From NCBI GenBank assembly GCA_905480215.1, contig CAJQPL010000034.1, positions 1 through 64,000 of the forward strand: a stretch of DNA of 64,000 nucleotides, in the 5' to 3' direction. Below the pieces are notes generated by a model, which saw only the letters and a list, made by a program, of their open reading frames with translations, was not told where the DNA came from and made no database searches. Positions 9,830 through 18,004 of the stretch are shown here, in pieces (positions within the stretch are counted from its first letter, which is position 1; every line of letters begins with the position of its first letter). Origin of the DNA: an uncultured Woeseiaceae bacterium. GTDB taxonomy: Bacteria > Pseudomonadota > Gammaproteobacteria > Steroidobacterales > Woeseiaceae. The translations under genes and the position numbers were made by a program.

Positions 9830-10660
9830 CTATAAATCCATCAGTCCTGTGTCGATCAGTTCGGCATTGCCTTTGAGCCAGACAAGCGTATCGCCGCCGC
9901 GCCAGCTTACCACGACTTGGCCGCCGGGCAGTTGCACAGTGACTTCTTCATCGAGCAGTCCCAACTGTTGCCCGGAGACTACCGCTGCACAAGCACCGGT
10001 GCCGCATGCGGCCGTTTCACCGACGCCACGTTCGTGCACCCGCAATTCGATATTCTGGCGGTTGGCGATGCGCCTGAATCCAACATTGGCGAGCGCTGGA
10101 AAACGCTCATGATGCTCGATAGCGGCACCTAATTCAGCGACCCGTGCAGCTGCGACATCGTCAACGGTGAGCACACAGTGTGGATTGCCCATGGAAACCG
10201 CATTGACCTCAAAATTCTCGTCGCCGACGGTAAGTATGTAAGACTTTGCTTGAGCGTCAGCGACAAACGGAATTTTCGCTGGGTCAAATATTGGCGTACC
10301 CATACTCACGGCGACCTTGCCATCCACAAAAACTCTTGCTGATACAGGCCCGGCAGGGCTTTGCAGTACGAATTCAGAGTCCAGGTCGTCGGCATCCGAC
10401 AAATATTTCGCAACACAGCGAACGCCATTGCCACATTGCTCAACTTCAGAGCCGTCCGCATTAAAAACCCGGTAACTGGCAATGCTTTCTTCGTTTCTCG
10501 CAGGACCGATCCACATCATCTGATCAAATCCAGGGCCACTTTGCTCGTCGCCGAGTTCACGCAGCTTTTCGACTGTTGGCGGCGGCCGATCTTCCCTGCG
10601 TTGGTCAACAAGCAAAATCAGGTTGCCAGTGCCGTGCATTTTTGTGTAAGAAATTTGCAT
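9830..10660 (-). CDS. dapF: Diaminopimelate epimerase
   Basis: The 276-residue enzyme converts LL- to meso-diaminopimelate for lysine and peptidoglycan synthesis. The two catalytic cysteines sit in EQCGNGVRC (Cys76) and in AACGTGACA near residue 220. Oddly, the usual MHGLGNDF opening reads MHGTGNLIL, so the acidic residue after the substrate-binding Asn is replaced by Leu. The catalytic pair is intact, so activity is expected. It heads the minus-strand run through DUF484 and xerC and is divergent from the ParA gene. Confidence 0.94.
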   Translation of the reverse strand: MQISYTKMHGTGNLILLVDQRREDRPPPTVEKLRELGDEQSGPGFDQMMWIGPARNEESIASYRVFNADGSEVEQCGNGVRCVAKYLSDADDLDSEFVLQSPAGPVSARVFVDGKVAVSMGTPIFDPAKIPFVADAQAKSYILTVGDENFEVNAVSMGNPHCVLTVDDVAAARVAELGAAIEHHERFPALANVGFRRIANRQNIELRVHERGVGETAACGTGACAAVVSGQQLGLLDEEVTVQLPGGQVVVSWRGGDTLVWLKGNAELIDTGLMDL

Positions 10661-10712
10661 AAAAAAATCTTTTATCGTGATGCTCTTTTATGGACTTTCC
10701 GATCCGTCAGTT

Positions 10713-10730
10713 GTAGTTTACATAAACTAC
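10713..10730. promoter_or_regulatory. 18-bp perfect palindrome in the dapF-parA intergenic gap
   Basis: GTAGTTTA at 10713-10720 and TAAACTAC at 10723-10730 are exact reverse complements separated by CA. The site lies 34 bases before the ParA-like ATG and about 50 bases before dapF. It is a good candidate operator for either gene, or a partition-type binding site. The protein that binds it is unknown. Confidence 0.6.
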
Positions 10731-10764
10731 CAATCAAACAAATAAATCGCCCTTGGAGAGTGAC

Positions 10765-11403
10765 ATGCGGCACATAATGGTACTGAATGCGAAAGGTGGC
10801 TGCGGCAAGAGCACCCTCGCGACAAACATTGCATCTTATTATGCTACTCAGGGGGCGGCCGTCGCCCTGGCTGACTATGACCCTCAGAGATCAAGCCTCG
10901 ACTGGCTCGCCCGTCGTCCTGATGATCGCGCCAGAATCGCCGGTGTCGCAGGGTTTGAAGACGGTTTAAAGCATGCGCCACGCAATGCGGACATTCTTGT
11001 GATTGATGCCCCGGCACGGTCGCACGGTGCTGAGTTGGCTGACCTCGTTAAGCATGCGGAAACAATCGTGGTTCCGGTTCTGCCGTCTACTATCGATATG
11101 CAGGCTACATCGACTTTTCTTCAAGAGCTGAAGGACCTGAATAAAGTTGTCAAGAAGCAAGTCAAGATTGGTGCCGTTGCGAATCGGGTGCGTGACAATA
11201 CGCTAATTTACGACGATCTTGATGAGTATCTGACCAAAGCGCGAGTGCCGTATATCGCGGCTTTGCGTGACGCACAAAATTATGTGCGTGCGTACACTCG
11301 CGGATTGGGTATTTTCGAATTGCCCGAGTATCTGGCGTGGCCGGATTGGGACGAGTGGGCGCCGTTAACTGCCTGGTTACGCAGCGTCCGCAGTCAGCCC
11401 TGA
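10765..11403 (+). CDS. Orphan ParA/MinD-type ATPase
   Basis: The 212-residue protein has a deviant Walker A KGGCGKST at 10-17, DYDPQRSSLDWL as the switch region and VIDAPARSHG as Walker B. It is a ParA-family P-loop ATPase of the kind that positions cargo on the nucleoid. No ParB or cargo gene is adjacent. It stands alone on the plus strand between dapF and hemY. ATG 10765 is chosen because GGAGAG lies just upstream. An in-frame TTG at 10753 contains that ribosome site. The cargo is unknown. Confidence 0.86.
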   Translation: MRHIMVLNAKGGCGKSTLATNIASYYATQGAAVALADYDPQRSSLDWLARRPDDRARIAGVAGFEDGLKHAPRNADILVIDAPARSHGAELADLVKHAETIVVPVLPSTIDMQATSTFLQELKDLNKVVKKQVKIGAVANRVRDNTLIYDDLDEYLTKARVPYIAALRDAQNYVRAYTRGLGIFELPEYLAWPDWDEWAPLTAWLRSVRSQP

Positions 11404-11434
11404 CGGTTGCGCTCTAAGGCCTGTGGCTCTGGGT

Positions 11435-12631
11435 CTATTTTCCGGGGGTATGTGCAAGTGCCGGCAGATTGTTGCCGGCCACCATACCAAGCCCTTCTCG
11501 ATAGGCCTCTGCAGCCGCGTCAGTGTCACCCATCTGGTTTAGTAACGTACCGTATTCCTGATAGGCCTCCGGCGTCGGCCGCAAGCTGATCACGGTTTCC
11601 AGGTAACTTCTCGCTTTGCCCCAAAGCTCATTTCTAAGGCAGAGCCGGGCGGCGGTGAGCAACAAATCCGGGTCTTCACTATGTTTGCCAAGCCAATTTT
11701 CGGCGCGCTTCAGCTGCTTGCTGTCGTTGGCACCCCTAACCAGGCCAAATATACGCACCAACGGGCCTCGCCAATCTACATTGAGCGCTGCCACCAGCTC
11801 CTTTTCCGCCCTGGGGTGCAGGTCCGCACGCAAAAGACCGGTGTAGTAGGCCTCCAGTAACGCCATATTGGATTTCAGTTTCTTGGGGACAGCTTTCCAC
11901 GCGGCTGAAATGCTTTCTTCGTCATCGGCTTGCTGCAACTCTACTTCGTGCGTGCGCACTTCCCACAGCGCCAATGTTTCAGGTTTGACCTGCGTGGACT
12001 TTTTAACACGCGGTAAGATTTTTTGTAGTGAGGGCCAGTCTTGCAATTTGTAGTAGAGCCGACCCATTAGCGCGAGGGCGTGAGCATGATCTTTCGAGTT
12101 TTCATCCAGACGCCTGAGGGTTGCCAGCGCCTGCTCATGTTGGCCACGATCAAGTTGAAATTCCGATTGTGTCAATAATATAGCGTTGGCGGCCTCCGGG
12201 ATTTCGCTGTAGGCAAGACGTAGCCACTCATCTCGGCGCTCGTCGCGACCCTGCAGATGAGCCGCACGCGCAGCCTGCAAATAATTAAACAATGGTGAGT
12301 CGCTGGTGCTTGCCGCACGTGCCAGCATGCGTTCACCCTTGGCGAAATTTCCCTCTGCTACAGCAATCATGCCACGGGTCATTTTTTGTCCGGAACGGGC
12401 CGAGCGGTAGCGCCCTGCGGCTTCGCCAATACGACGTGGGGCAATGATGATTTTCCGTAGCAGCCAGATCGTCGCAAACAGAGCTAAAGTTAGAAATACC
12501 AAAACAGGCACAGACATCTCAACGCGATAGCCGCGAAAATCAATTACGACGGCTCCCGGATCAGCCAATAGCAGGTGAGCCGCAAAGCCGCTTGCTATTA
12601 GAGCGAGTACGATTATGAAGCCGATCTTCAC
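11435..12631 (-). CDS. hemY: HemY, TPR membrane protein of the haem cluster
   Basis: This is a 398-residue protein with two N-terminal transmembrane segments (about 4-24 and 40-60), followed by helical repeats of TPR type to the C-terminus. This is the proteobacterial HemY_N family and is unrelated to the Gram-positive protoporphyrinogen oxidase of the same name. Its role in haem synthesis is inferred in the family from its constant linkage to hemCDX. It overlaps hemX by 4 bases and ends the hemC-D-X-Y run. Confidence 0.92.
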   Translation of the reverse strand: MKIGFIIVLALIASGFAAHLLLADPGAVVIDFRGYRVEMSVPVLVFLTLALFATIWLLRKIIIAPRRIGEAAGRYRSARSGQKMTRGMIAVAEGNFAKGERMLARAASTSDSPLFNYLQAARAAHLQGRDERRDEWLRLAYSEIPEAANAILLTQSEFQLDRGQHEQALATLRRLDENSKDHAHALALMGRLYYKLQDWPSLQKILPRVKKSTQVKPETLALWEVRTHEVELQQADDEESISAAWKAVPKKLKSNMALLEAYYTGLLRADLHPRAEKELVAALNVDWRGPLVRIFGLVRGANDSKQLKRAENWLGKHSEDPDLLLTAARLCLRNELWGKARSYLETVISLRPTPEAYQEYGTLLNQMGDTDAAAEAYREGLGMVAGNNLPALAHTPGK

Positions 12632-13791
12632 TCGTTATTCTCGCGCAGAGTGCGGTACTGACGCAGCAAACGCAGCGACGCTGAAATATCGGGCATCGCG
12701 GTAGTCACTGCGCTGCTACGAATTTCGGCGATTGTTTGTTGAGCGCTTTGTACTTGAGTGCTCTCAACGTCGAAATAGGATTCGAGCAGCGCGCTGGTAT
12801 CGTCGAGCGTTGCCTCAAAAATTCTCTGCTCTCCACGCAGCAATGCCAGACGCGCAGCCTGCAATTGCAGAGCAATATTGCTGCGCAGGAAATACTCGGC
12901 ATCGGGGGTTACCAACGCCAGTTTTGCCTGATCGGGCGGTGTGACTTTTACGAGACCGGACATTGCGTCTTTGACAGAACTCCAGGCGCGGTCAGCGGCA
13001 CTTGCATCGATATTCTCCTCGCCAACGGCTCGCTCGCCGTCGACGAGCCCGCCAGCCAGCGGTAAGGACTCGACAACGCTTGCCAGACTCGCGAGCGTCA
13101 GAGTGGTGCCTTCGAGATCAGGCTTTTCCATCACCTCGAGTGCCGCAAGTTCGTCGGCAATGGCGCGCCGCACATCAGTTAGCGCCGGGTCGGATAGTTG
13201 TGTAATGCGCTCGTCCGCCATGCCCATCGCCAGAGTGGCAAGATGTGGGTTGTTGGCCAACTGCAATTGGGCATTCGCTATTTGCAAATAATATTCGCCC
13301 TCGGCCAACAAAAAGGTTTCTCGAGCGCCAGCTGAGATACCCGCCAGCGATGCAACCGAGTTCTCGATTGTCGACATGCGAGCGGGCAAGGAATTAAGTA
13401 ATCGTATTTGTTCGTCGACGTCGCGACGCACGGCGTCAAGATCGCCGCTGTAATCCGGCCGTGGAATATCGGCAATCTTCGTGTCCAGTGATGCCAATGA
13501 CATATCGAATTCGTCGATGCGCTGCTGCAGGGATTCGACATTGGCAACACTATCGAGCTCACTAGCATCGCCTGCGCCTGCTGAGCGCCAATCCATAAAT
13601 AGTGTGTAGCCAACCGCGGCCAGAGCGAGCAGCGATACGAGCACCGCCAACCATGCAGCCCCATTGCCGCGAGCTTTGTGTGCGACTTGGGGCTCGACTT
13701 GGGGCTCGACTTGGGGATCGATACCTGTTCGATCCTCGACCTCGAATTCCGCGTCTTCGGTAGTTTCAAGGTCGTTTTGCTTGTCGTTCAT
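12628..13791 (-). CDS. hemX: HemX, membrane-anchored coiled-coil protein
   Basis: The 387-residue protein has an acidic N-terminal tail, one transmembrane helix (about 45-67) and a long helical region with coiled-coil character. This is the proteobacterial HemX family once annotated as uroporphyrinogen-III methyltransferase, although it has no visible methyltransferase motif. The N-terminal tail has three PQV units encoded by a 12-bp tandem repeat. It overlaps both hemD and hemY by 4 bases, indicating translational coupling. Confidence 0.92.
   Translation of the reverse strand: MNDKQNDLETTEDAEFEVEDRTGIDPQVEPQVEPQVAHKARGNGAAWLAVLVSLLALAAVGYTLFMDWRSAGAGDASELDSVANVESLQQRIDEFDMSLASLDTKIADIPRPDYSGDLDAVRRDVDEQIRLLNSLPARMSTIENSVASLAGISAGARETFLLAEGEYYLQIANAQLQLANNPHLATLAMGMADERITQLSDPALTDVRRAIADELAALEVMEKPDLEGTTLTLASLASVVESLPLAGGLVDGERAVGEENIDASAADRAWSSVKDAMSGLVKVTPPDQAKLALVTPDAEYFLRSNIALQLQAARLALLRGEQRIFEATLDDTSALLESYFDVESTQVQSAQQTIAEIRSSAVTTAMPDISASLRLLRQYRTLRENNE
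13683..13718. repeat. Three tandem copies of a 12-bp unit inside hemX
   Basis: The 12-base unit CGACTTGGGGCT occurs at 13683-13694 and 13695-13706, with a one-base variant at 13707-13718. It encodes repeated Pro-Gln-Val-Glu in the acidic cytoplasmic tail of HemX. Because it is a multiple of three, copy changes by slippage would keep the frame. Confidence 0.85.
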
Positions 13792-14567
13792 GTGGCTTGT
13801 CCGGGTTCAGTCTGGTTTATGGAGATTATCGCATCGAGCATATCTGCCGTCCGCGGCCCAGCCGCAAGTATAGTCGTGGCGGACGGGCGCAGATTCTGTA
13901 TTTCTTTTATCACACGAAGCGCTGGCGTCACCAGCGTTACGCGATCAAGCTGTTGCAGGCACCAGGCTGGCAGCAATGCTGTCAAATTAGTCAAGGTTTC
14001 AACGCTCATGACGGTAACGGCATGAACCCCGCCAGCGCGCCAGATTGACTCGAGTTTTGCCAGCTCCCGCGCGCTGCTTGCCGGACGCTCGCGATCGTAA
14101 ACAGCAAGATAGCTCACGTTCGCCCCACGTTCGCGCAAGGTGTTTGCCAGCAATTCGCGTCCACCCGAACCGCGGATGATGCGTACGGCCTTCGCTCGGA
14201 CATCTTTGAGCATAGGATGTTGCAGCAGGCTTTCGCTGTCGAAGCCCGCGCCTGGCTCAATATCAACCGTATGGCCTGCGGCTTCGATTGCTGCAGCCGT
14301 GCCGCCGCCAATCGCGGCAATCAATGCGCCATCAGTGTGGGAGAGTCCATGCTGAACGGCGTTGCGGCTGGCGAAAATCGCGATATCTGGCGTCGTGAGC
14401 GCAGCGGCGTCAGCTGCCACCCTGGTCTGCTCTCTGGGGACGATTTCGATGGCCGGAAAATGGATTGCATTTCCGCCCTTGCTTTGAATTGCTGCGATGA
14501 GTTCCGCCGCTTGAGCCTTGGGACGTGTCACAAGAACTCCGAAGCCTTTCAGCGAGGGCTCAGTCAT
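13788..14567 (-). CDS. hemD: Uroporphyrinogen-III synthase
   Basis: This is a 259-residue HemD enzyme that cyclises hydroxymethylbilane to uroporphyrinogen III. HemD sequences vary widely. The LVTRPKAQAAEL opening, IFASRNAVQHGL and the IIRGSGGRELLANTL stretch fit the two-lobed fold. The longer frame to base 14606 is rejected. ATG 14567 overlaps the hemC stop by 8 bases and begins at the conserved N-terminus. It lies in the hemC-D-X-Y operon. Confidence 0.93.
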   Translation of the reverse strand: MTEPSLKGFGVLVTRPKAQAAELIAAIQSKGGNAIHFPAIEIVPREQTRVAADAAALTTPDIAIFASRNAVQHGLSHTDGALIAAIGGGTAAAIEAAGHTVDIEPGAGFDSESLLQHPMLKDVRAKAVRIIRGSGGRELLANTLRERGANVSYLAVYDRERPASSARELAKLESIWRAGGVHAVTVMSVETLTNLTALLPAWCLQQLDRVTLVTPALRVIKEIQNLRPSATTILAAGPRTADMLDAIISINQTEPGQAT

Positions 14568-15486
14568 GCAATGCCTCGATCGAATCGAGCAATTCTCGCG
14601 CACCATTGTCTATGAGCCTGTTTGCCAGTGAAGCCCCCAGCTGCTCGGCATTGGTGGCGTCGCCACGAATGCTATCTTTCAGAAAGCGTGAGCCATCGGG
14701 AAATGCCACCAGCGCGCTCAAGTTTAGAGTTTTGCCATCGACGGCGGCGAATGCGGCGACCGGCGACTGACAGTTGGCCTGTAACACGCGCGCGATTGTT
14801 CTTTCCGCAGTGGTTGTTTGCAGGGTCACCGGATCGTCAAGCTGTTTCAGTATTGAGCGCAGCTCGGTGTTGCTTTCAGGGCACTCGATTCCAAGTACGC
14901 CCTGAGCAGCGGCAGGCAGCATTTCATCGACGGAAAACTGCTGGCTGATGTGCTGTTGCAACTGCAATCGCTCCAGTCCGGCCGCAGCTAGAATAATTGC
15001 GTCGTAGTCGCCGTTGTCGAGTTTTGCCAGGCGTGTATTTACGTTGCCACGCAGGGCTTCAATGCGCAGGTCCGGCCGTATCATCTTGATCTGTGCCTGA
15101 CGCCTCAGGCTCGAGCTGCCAATACGGGCATTCTCGGGCAACGATGCAATCGTTGTGGCGGGCGCGGCTACCAGCGCATCGCGGTGATTAGCGCGCTGCA
15201 ATGTTGCTGCAACACAAAAGCCATCGGGTAAGTCTGCCGGCAGGTCTTTCATCGAATGCACAGCGAGATCGGCATCGCCGTTCTGCATTGCGACTTCCAG
15301 TTCCTTGATGAACAAGCCCTTGCCGCCGATCTTTTGCAAACTACGATCGAGAATCTCGTCGCCTCGAGTCGACAAAGGGACGAGCGTGATATCCGTGATT
15401 GCCGGGATTGATTTGAGAATGGCTGCGACATGCTCTGCTTGCCAAAGCGCGAGTGCACTTTTGCGAGTTGCTATACGAATTTTCAA
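14560..15486 (-). CDS. hemC: Porphobilinogen deaminase (hydroxymethylbilane synthase)
   Basis: The 308-residue enzyme polymerises four porphobilinogens. RIATRKSALALWQA at the start, the catalytic Asp in VHSMKDLP (Asp81) and the Arg-rich SSLRRQAQ are conserved. Cys239 in ANCQSP anchors the dipyrromethane cofactor. It follows the LytTR response regulator by 5 bases, the algR-hemC arrangement known from pseudomonads, so sensor, regulator and haem genes are probably one transcript. Confidence 0.96.
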   Translation of the reverse strand: MKIRIATRKSALALWQAEHVAAILKSIPAITDITLVPLSTRGDEILDRSLQKIGGKGLFIKELEVAMQNGDADLAVHSMKDLPADLPDGFCVAATLQRANHRDALVAAPATTIASLPENARIGSSSLRRQAQIKMIRPDLRIEALRGNVNTRLAKLDNGDYDAIILAAAGLERLQLQQHISQQFSVDEMLPAAAQGVLGIECPESNTELRSILKQLDDPVTLQTTTAERTIARVLQANCQSPVAAFAAVDGKTLNLSALVAFPDGSRFLKDSIRGDATNAEQLGASLANRLIDNGARELLDSIEALHD

Positions 15487-15491
15487 GCGGG

Positions 15492-16256
15492 CTAGCCTCC
15501 TGTCAGGCGCCGGCGAACTTCTGCTAAATGCCGGCGGCTAATTATCAGCTCTTTGTCGTCGACTTGCGAGTAATCGCTATTGTTATCGCTATGGCGGAGC
15601 ACGACCCGACTTTGGCCATCTTGTGTTTTCTCGATTCGACTGATGCAGCTAACGGCTACCAGCGCGCTGCGATGAATGCGAACAAAATCACTAGCGAATT
15701 CCTCGGCGAGCGATTTTAATGAATCATCGATCAGATTCTGGCCATTGACGTGATGGACCGTGACGTATTTTTGGTCTGCACGAAAACTGGATATCTCGTG
15801 CAGCGGAATTAACTTCAATTCACCGTGGGTACGCGAGCAAACGTGTCCGCGAACAGCGGTCATGTTGGCCTCTGATGCAACGCTTGCCAGTGTCGTGGGC
15901 GCGAGTCTCGCGGCATGTTGCAGCGCGGTGGTCAGTTTGGCGCGGCGTACTGGTTTGAGCACGTAGCCAACCGCACGAGCGTCAAAAGCGTCGATCGCGT
16001 ATTCATCGTAAGCGGTAGTAAACACAACGGCCGGAGGGTCGTCCTGACTGTTCAGATGGTGCGCTGTTTCGATGCCATCGATACCAGGCATACGAATGTC
16101 CAGCAAGACAATATCGGGCCGTAGTTCCGCAGAGAGCTTGATTGCGTCTTGTCCGTTGGCGGCATCGCCAACGCAGGTGTAACCCTCTTCATCGTCAAGC
16201 AACTGCCGCATGCGTTCGCGAGCCGGTTGTTCGTCATCGACAACAAGTACTTTCAC
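15492..16256 (-). CDS. algR: AlgR-type LytTR response regulator
   Basis: This is a 254-residue response regulator. The receiver domain (1-120) carries the acidic DDE pocket at 7-9 and the phospho-acceptor Asp53 in LLDIRMPG. A LytTR DNA-binding domain (about 145-250) follows. It overlaps the sensor gene by 4 bases, so the two form a two-component pair. Upstream linkage to hemC matches AlgR of Pseudomonas. The regulon in this organism is not known. Confidence 0.9.
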   Translation of the reverse strand: MKVLVVDDEQPARERMRQLLDDEEGYTCVGDAANGQDAIKLSAELRPDIVLLDIRMPGIDGIETAHHLNSQDDPPAVVFTTAYDEYAIDAFDARAVGYVLKPVRRAKLTTALQHAARLAPTTLASVASEANMTAVRGHVCSRTHGELKLIPLHEISSFRADQKYVTVHHVNGQNLIDDSLKSLAEEFASDFVRIHRSALVAVSCISRIEKTQDGQSRVVLRHSDNNSDYSQVDDKELIISRRHLAEVRRRLTGG

Positions 16257-17314
16257 TCCGGGCCCTCATCGTGCGGAAAGCGCAGTGAAATAGTGAAGCG
16301 ATCACCCGCATCGTCAATACTGACAGCATCGCTATTGCCATAGGCAAGTTCAAAACGCTGCTGAATATTCGCCATCGCCATTTTGTTGCCGCCGGTGGTA
16401 CGTTTTTCACCCACCGCAACCGGATTTGATATCGAGAGCAATAGCTCGTCACCGTCCTTTTTTCCGGAGATGGTTACTTCGCCACCATCTGCCAGGAGTT
16501 CAATACCGTGATAGATAGCATTTTCCAGTAGCGGTTGAATAGTCAAACTGGGTATGCGAGCGCGCATTGGTAGTTCGGCGATATCCCAACGCACGGTCAG
16601 GCGATCGCCCAGTCGCAGCTTTTCGATGCGTTGATAAATAGCCGCGGTTTCGAATTCCTGCTTTAGCGTAGTGCGATTCGCCGAGCCACTGAGATTCGCG
16701 CGCAACAGGTCCGAAAGATCTTCCACCGCTTCTTCGGCAAGTTTGGGATCGGTCCGTGTAAGTGATGCAATCGTGTTCATGCTATTGAAAAGAAAGTGCG
16801 GACGTATGAGCGCTTGCAAAGCGCTGATACGTGACTGCGCTTCCAATACGATGCTGCGACGCCATTCGCTTGATATGTAGAGATAACGCATCGCGAGGGC
16901 CATCACGATTGAGCTAATCGCAAACGTTCGCAGAATAAAATCGGAGTGAGTGTCCTGAATAATGGTCGACTGACCAAATTCATTCGTCAGTCGCCAGGCT
17001 GCTTCTGCGACGACCAGGCAAATTATTTCGAGAACCACGAAACCCAGAACAAAGGCGCGAGTGGGTCCGGCGTTTTCCAGAAATGTTCGAAGCTGGCACA
17101 TCGCAAGAGTGCCAAGCAATGCTACCCACAGAATAAAGAATGATGTCGTCGACAAATCGAGCAGGAAAGGCTTGTCAGGATTATGCGATGCCAGCGCCAG
17201 CATTATGGCGATCAAAGCGGAAACGAGAACGATTATGAATAGGGTGCTCGCGGCACAAAAATCAGGCAGATAGGCCTGAGCTGATTCGTTCTCGGGGTCC
17301 TTGGCGGGATTCAA
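16253..17314 (-). CDS. LytS/AlgZ-type membrane sensor histidine kinase
   Basis: The 353-residue protein has four or more N-terminal transmembrane helices (about 22-145) followed by a His_kinase domain. The phospho-acceptor is His173 in RPHFLFNSMNT. A GHKL ATPase region contains PLLENAIYHGIE. This is the LytS/YehU/AlgZ (FimS) class, which partners LytTR regulators such as the one overlapping it. The stimulus is unknown. Confidence 0.9.
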   Translation of the reverse strand: MNPAKDPENESAQAYLPDFCAASTLFIIVLVSALIAIMLALASHNPDKPFLLDLSTTSFFILWVALLGTLAMCQLRTFLENAGPTRAFVLGFVVLEIICLVVAEAAWRLTNEFGQSTIIQDTHSDFILRTFAISSIVMALAMRYLYISSEWRRSIVLEAQSRISALQALIRPHFLFNSMNTIASLTRTDPKLAEEAVEDLSDLLRANLSGSANRTTLKQEFETAAIYQRIEKLRLGDRLTVRWDIAELPMRARIPSLTIQPLLENAIYHGIELLADGGEVTISGKKDGDELLLSISNPVAVGEKRTTGGNKMAMANIQQRFELAYGNSDAVSIDDAGDRFTISLRFPHDEGPE

Positions 17315-17378
17315 TCCGGCGCTCCAGTGATTTCAGCGAGTATTGTAACGCCCGCGGTGGCACATCGCGATTGGGTAA

Positions 17379-17843
17379 TTAGGAGCCGCAGGATTCCTTG
17401 ATGAGCTCTTCTGCTTGTCGTCGCGCATCTGCTCTGGCTGCGTCATCGAGATAGGTACGCTCGCCAGCCTCGTTTTCGCGATATACGCGTGGCGATTCAA
17501 GCATGGTTTTCATTTTTTGACGGTAGTTTGCGCATTGGGCTGCTCTCTGCTCAGCCGCCTTACGCTCTTCTGTAGCTGTCAACTCAGCTTTCTTCGCATC
17601 TTCGCGCGCATCTTCACGCGCCGCCTCGTAGTCTCGTCGGCTTTGAACGCGACTCTGCACCACGGTGTTGTTGGTGCGATTGTAAGTAACCTGCAGCATT
17701 TCTTCCGAGGAATTGCCCGATGGACGATCCTCGTAGTGCACGTTGCCCTCGGCGTCAGTCCACTTATATATCTCCTCGCCAACCGCTGCAAAAGACAGGG
17801 TCAACGCGCATGCGGCGAAACAGATTTTCAGGTGTCGTATGTC
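17379..17843 (-). CDS. DUF4124 domain exported protein
   Basis: The 154-residue protein has a signal peptide (ICFAACALTLSFAAVGE) and a DUF4124 domain starting EIYKWTDAEGNVHYEDRPS. A lysine/glutamate-rich helical tail follows. DUF4124 proteins are periplasmic and poorly understood. The start is set at the ATG just before the signal peptide. The longer frame to 17894 would add 17 residues that do not look like a leader. It stands alone between the sensor kinase and the amt terminator. Confidence 0.82.
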   Translation of the reverse strand, partial: DIRHLKICFAACALTLSFAAVGEEIYKWTDAEGNVHYEDRPSGNSSEEMLQVTYNRTNNTVVQSRVQSRRDYEAAREDAREDAKKAELTATEERKAAEQRAAQCANYRQKMKTMLESPRVYRENEAGERTYLDDAARADARRQAEELIKESCGS

Positions 17844-17926
17844 CATGCCGCTATTAAACCATGGAGCGCACCTGGTTGTTGTGACCGTGATCACAGCGAT
17901 TATTTGTAATCGGGACCTGAGGCGGC

Positions 17927-17952
17927 AAAAAAAAACGGGCCCGAGGGCCCGT
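17927..17952 (-). terminator. Rho-independent terminator after amt
   Basis: On the minus strand an 8-bp GC-rich stem (arms 17945-17952 and 17935-17942, GGGCCCGT against its complement) is followed by a run of nine T (17935-17927). It lies about 50 bases after the ammonium transporter stop and should end the porin-glnK-amt transcript. Confidence 0.92.
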
Positions 17953-18004
17953 TAGTTTATTGATAATAAAAGAAAATATTAAATTTCTCGTGATTTTTAC
18001 GAGG

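Noticed and set aside
13683-13718. CRISPR-like repeat
   Set aside because: The copies are directly tandem with no spacers and lie inside the hemX coding region.
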